From Clostridiaceae bacterium (GTDB taxonomy: Bacteria > Bacillota > Clostridia > Oscillospirales > Acutalibacteraceae): DNA of 21,503 bases. The DNA lies in contig CAJGCX010000017.1 of assembly GCA_904501895.1 (NCBI GenBank), forward strand, positions 1 through 21,503, written 5' to 3'. The notes below the pieces were generated by a model. That model did no database searches, had not been told where the DNA came from, and was given only the letters and a program-made list of their open reading frames with translations. Made by a program: the position numbers and the translations under genes. Shown here piece by piece: positions 20,805 to 21,503 of this stretch. Each line of letters begins with the position of its first letter. Positions within the stretch are counted from its first letter, which is position 1.

Positions 20805-21503
20805 TTACATAATGTAATCCTTATATTTATCTGCATATTCTGCAGGTAAAATCACCTTTAAAACAGTACCGTCAGCTGTAAATTCTTCACTTAAAATCTT
20901 TCCGTTGTTACGGATAAAATTCACCTCTCCACCCTTTGAGAATGGAATAAGAAGATTAAGTGTAACACTTTTAAGCTCAAGGACTTTTTCGATTTCCTTT
21001 AAAAGCAAATCAAGATTTGTGCCGTTGAGTGCACTAATCATAACGGTTTTGCCTATTGAAATAAGGTCAAAAATATTTTCAGCCTTATCACATTTATTCA
21101 TTACGGTAATTATATTATCACCCTTACAGCCTAAATCACGAAGAATATCGGTTGTAATTTCAATATGCTCACTACAATGAATATCTGATGCATCACAGAC
21201 GTTGAGAATAACATCAGCTTCACTTGCTTCTTCAAGAGTTGATTTGAACGCCTTGACCAAATCGTGTGGAAGTCGGCTGACAAATCCAACTGTGTCAATA
21301 AGCATTACATCCTGGCCGTTTGGAAGTGATAATTTTCGTGAGGTCGGGTCAAGAGTAGCAAAAAGCTTGTCCTCAGCAAGGACACCTGCATCTGTAAGAG
21401 CATTCATAAGTGTTGATTTACCTGCATTTGTATAGCCAACTAATGCAACTGTAATAACACCATCTTTTTCTCGTCTTTTTCGTAAAAGTCCTCGTCTTTT
21501 TTC
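20805..21503 (-). CDS. hflX: GTPase HflX, C-terminal part (5' end outside window)
   Basis: The reading frame stays open to the window edge, so 233 codons of the 3' part are visible. The entering sequence has the basic RGLLRKRREKD helix that precedes the G domain, then the P-loop VGYTNAGKSTL. SRKLSLPNGQDVMLIDTVGFVSRLP follows (switch I end, G3 DTVGF), and NKCD is G4. SALNG is G5. A short C-terminal domain ends in AEYADKYKDYIM. The N-terminal HflX domain lies outside. HflX binds 50S/70S ribosomes and splits or rescues stalled ones under stress. The GH35 gene starts 15 bases downstream. Confidence 0.95.
   Translation of the reverse strand, partial: EKRRGLLRKRREKDGVITVALVGYTNAGKSTLMNALTDAGVLAEDKLFATLDPTSRKLSLPNGQDVMLIDTVGFVSRLPHDLVKAFKSTLEEASEADVILNVCDASDIHCSEHIEITTDILRDLGCKGDNIITVMNKCDKAENIFDLISIGKTVMISALNGTNLDLLLKEIEKVLELKSVTLNLLIPFSKGGEVNFIRNNGKILSEEFTADGTVLKVILPAEYADKYKDYIM

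Noticed and set aside
20804..20818. Palindrome ATTACAT-A-ATGTAAT across the hflX stop codon
   Set aside because: It is short, AT-rich and without a T-tract. It partly encodes the end of HflX, so it can arise by chance. Not called as an operator or terminator.

Overview
The window looks like chromosome of a low-GC Firmicute of class Clostridia, most likely a Ruminococcaceae/Oscillospiraceae-type gut bacterium. The basis is the ctsR-mcsA-mcsB-clpC operon with canonical CtsR heptad operators, a phenylalanine T-box in front of pheST, an ireB homologue, strong AGGAGG/AGGTG-type ribosome binding sites and an AT-rich composition. The lineage is an inference from gene content, not from a marker-gene search.

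Layout from left to right. Bases 1-344 hold the first 17 codons of a ThiF/TcdA-like gene (minus strand), a structured palindromic repeat region (76-250), and a palindromic, apparently bidirectional promoter that drives ychF (345-1439). A terminator lies between ychF and a convergent nucleotidyltransferase. From 2331 to 6215, on the minus strand, a three-gene unit encodes two B12-binding-type radical SAM enzymes and a polyprenyl-phosphate glycosyltransferase. A GT-C-like membrane glycosyltransferase diverges from it at 6393-8234. Together these four genes look like an envelope glycan or lipid modification locus with no recognised product.

At 8265-12028 a good sigma-A promoter, a Phe-specific T-box (specifier UUC) and pheS-pheT follow. 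Directly behind pheT sits the most unusual structure of the window (12036-12582). A small four-helix-bundle (23S-rRNA-IVP/Avd-like) gene is bracketed by two mirror-image arrays. Four hairpins punctuated by four ATTTCAT linkers lie upstream, and four ATGAAAT linkers punctuating four hairpins lie downstream. The linkers are constant and the palindromes differ.

Next, on the plus strand, come ireB, an unrecognised 95-residue gene, a terminator, a type-I phosphoribosyltransferase and a LURP-one/YxjI-like gene. A terminator separates these from the convergent class III heat-shock operon ctsR-mcsA-mcsB-clpC (18874 to 14435, minus strand). Its promoter carries two perfect CtsR boxes and further heptads. 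The right end holds a GH35 beta-galactosidase directly behind hflX, both on the minus strand; hflX is cut by the window edge. Two heptanucleotide tandem repeats sit exactly at the stop codons of mcsB and the GH35 gene.
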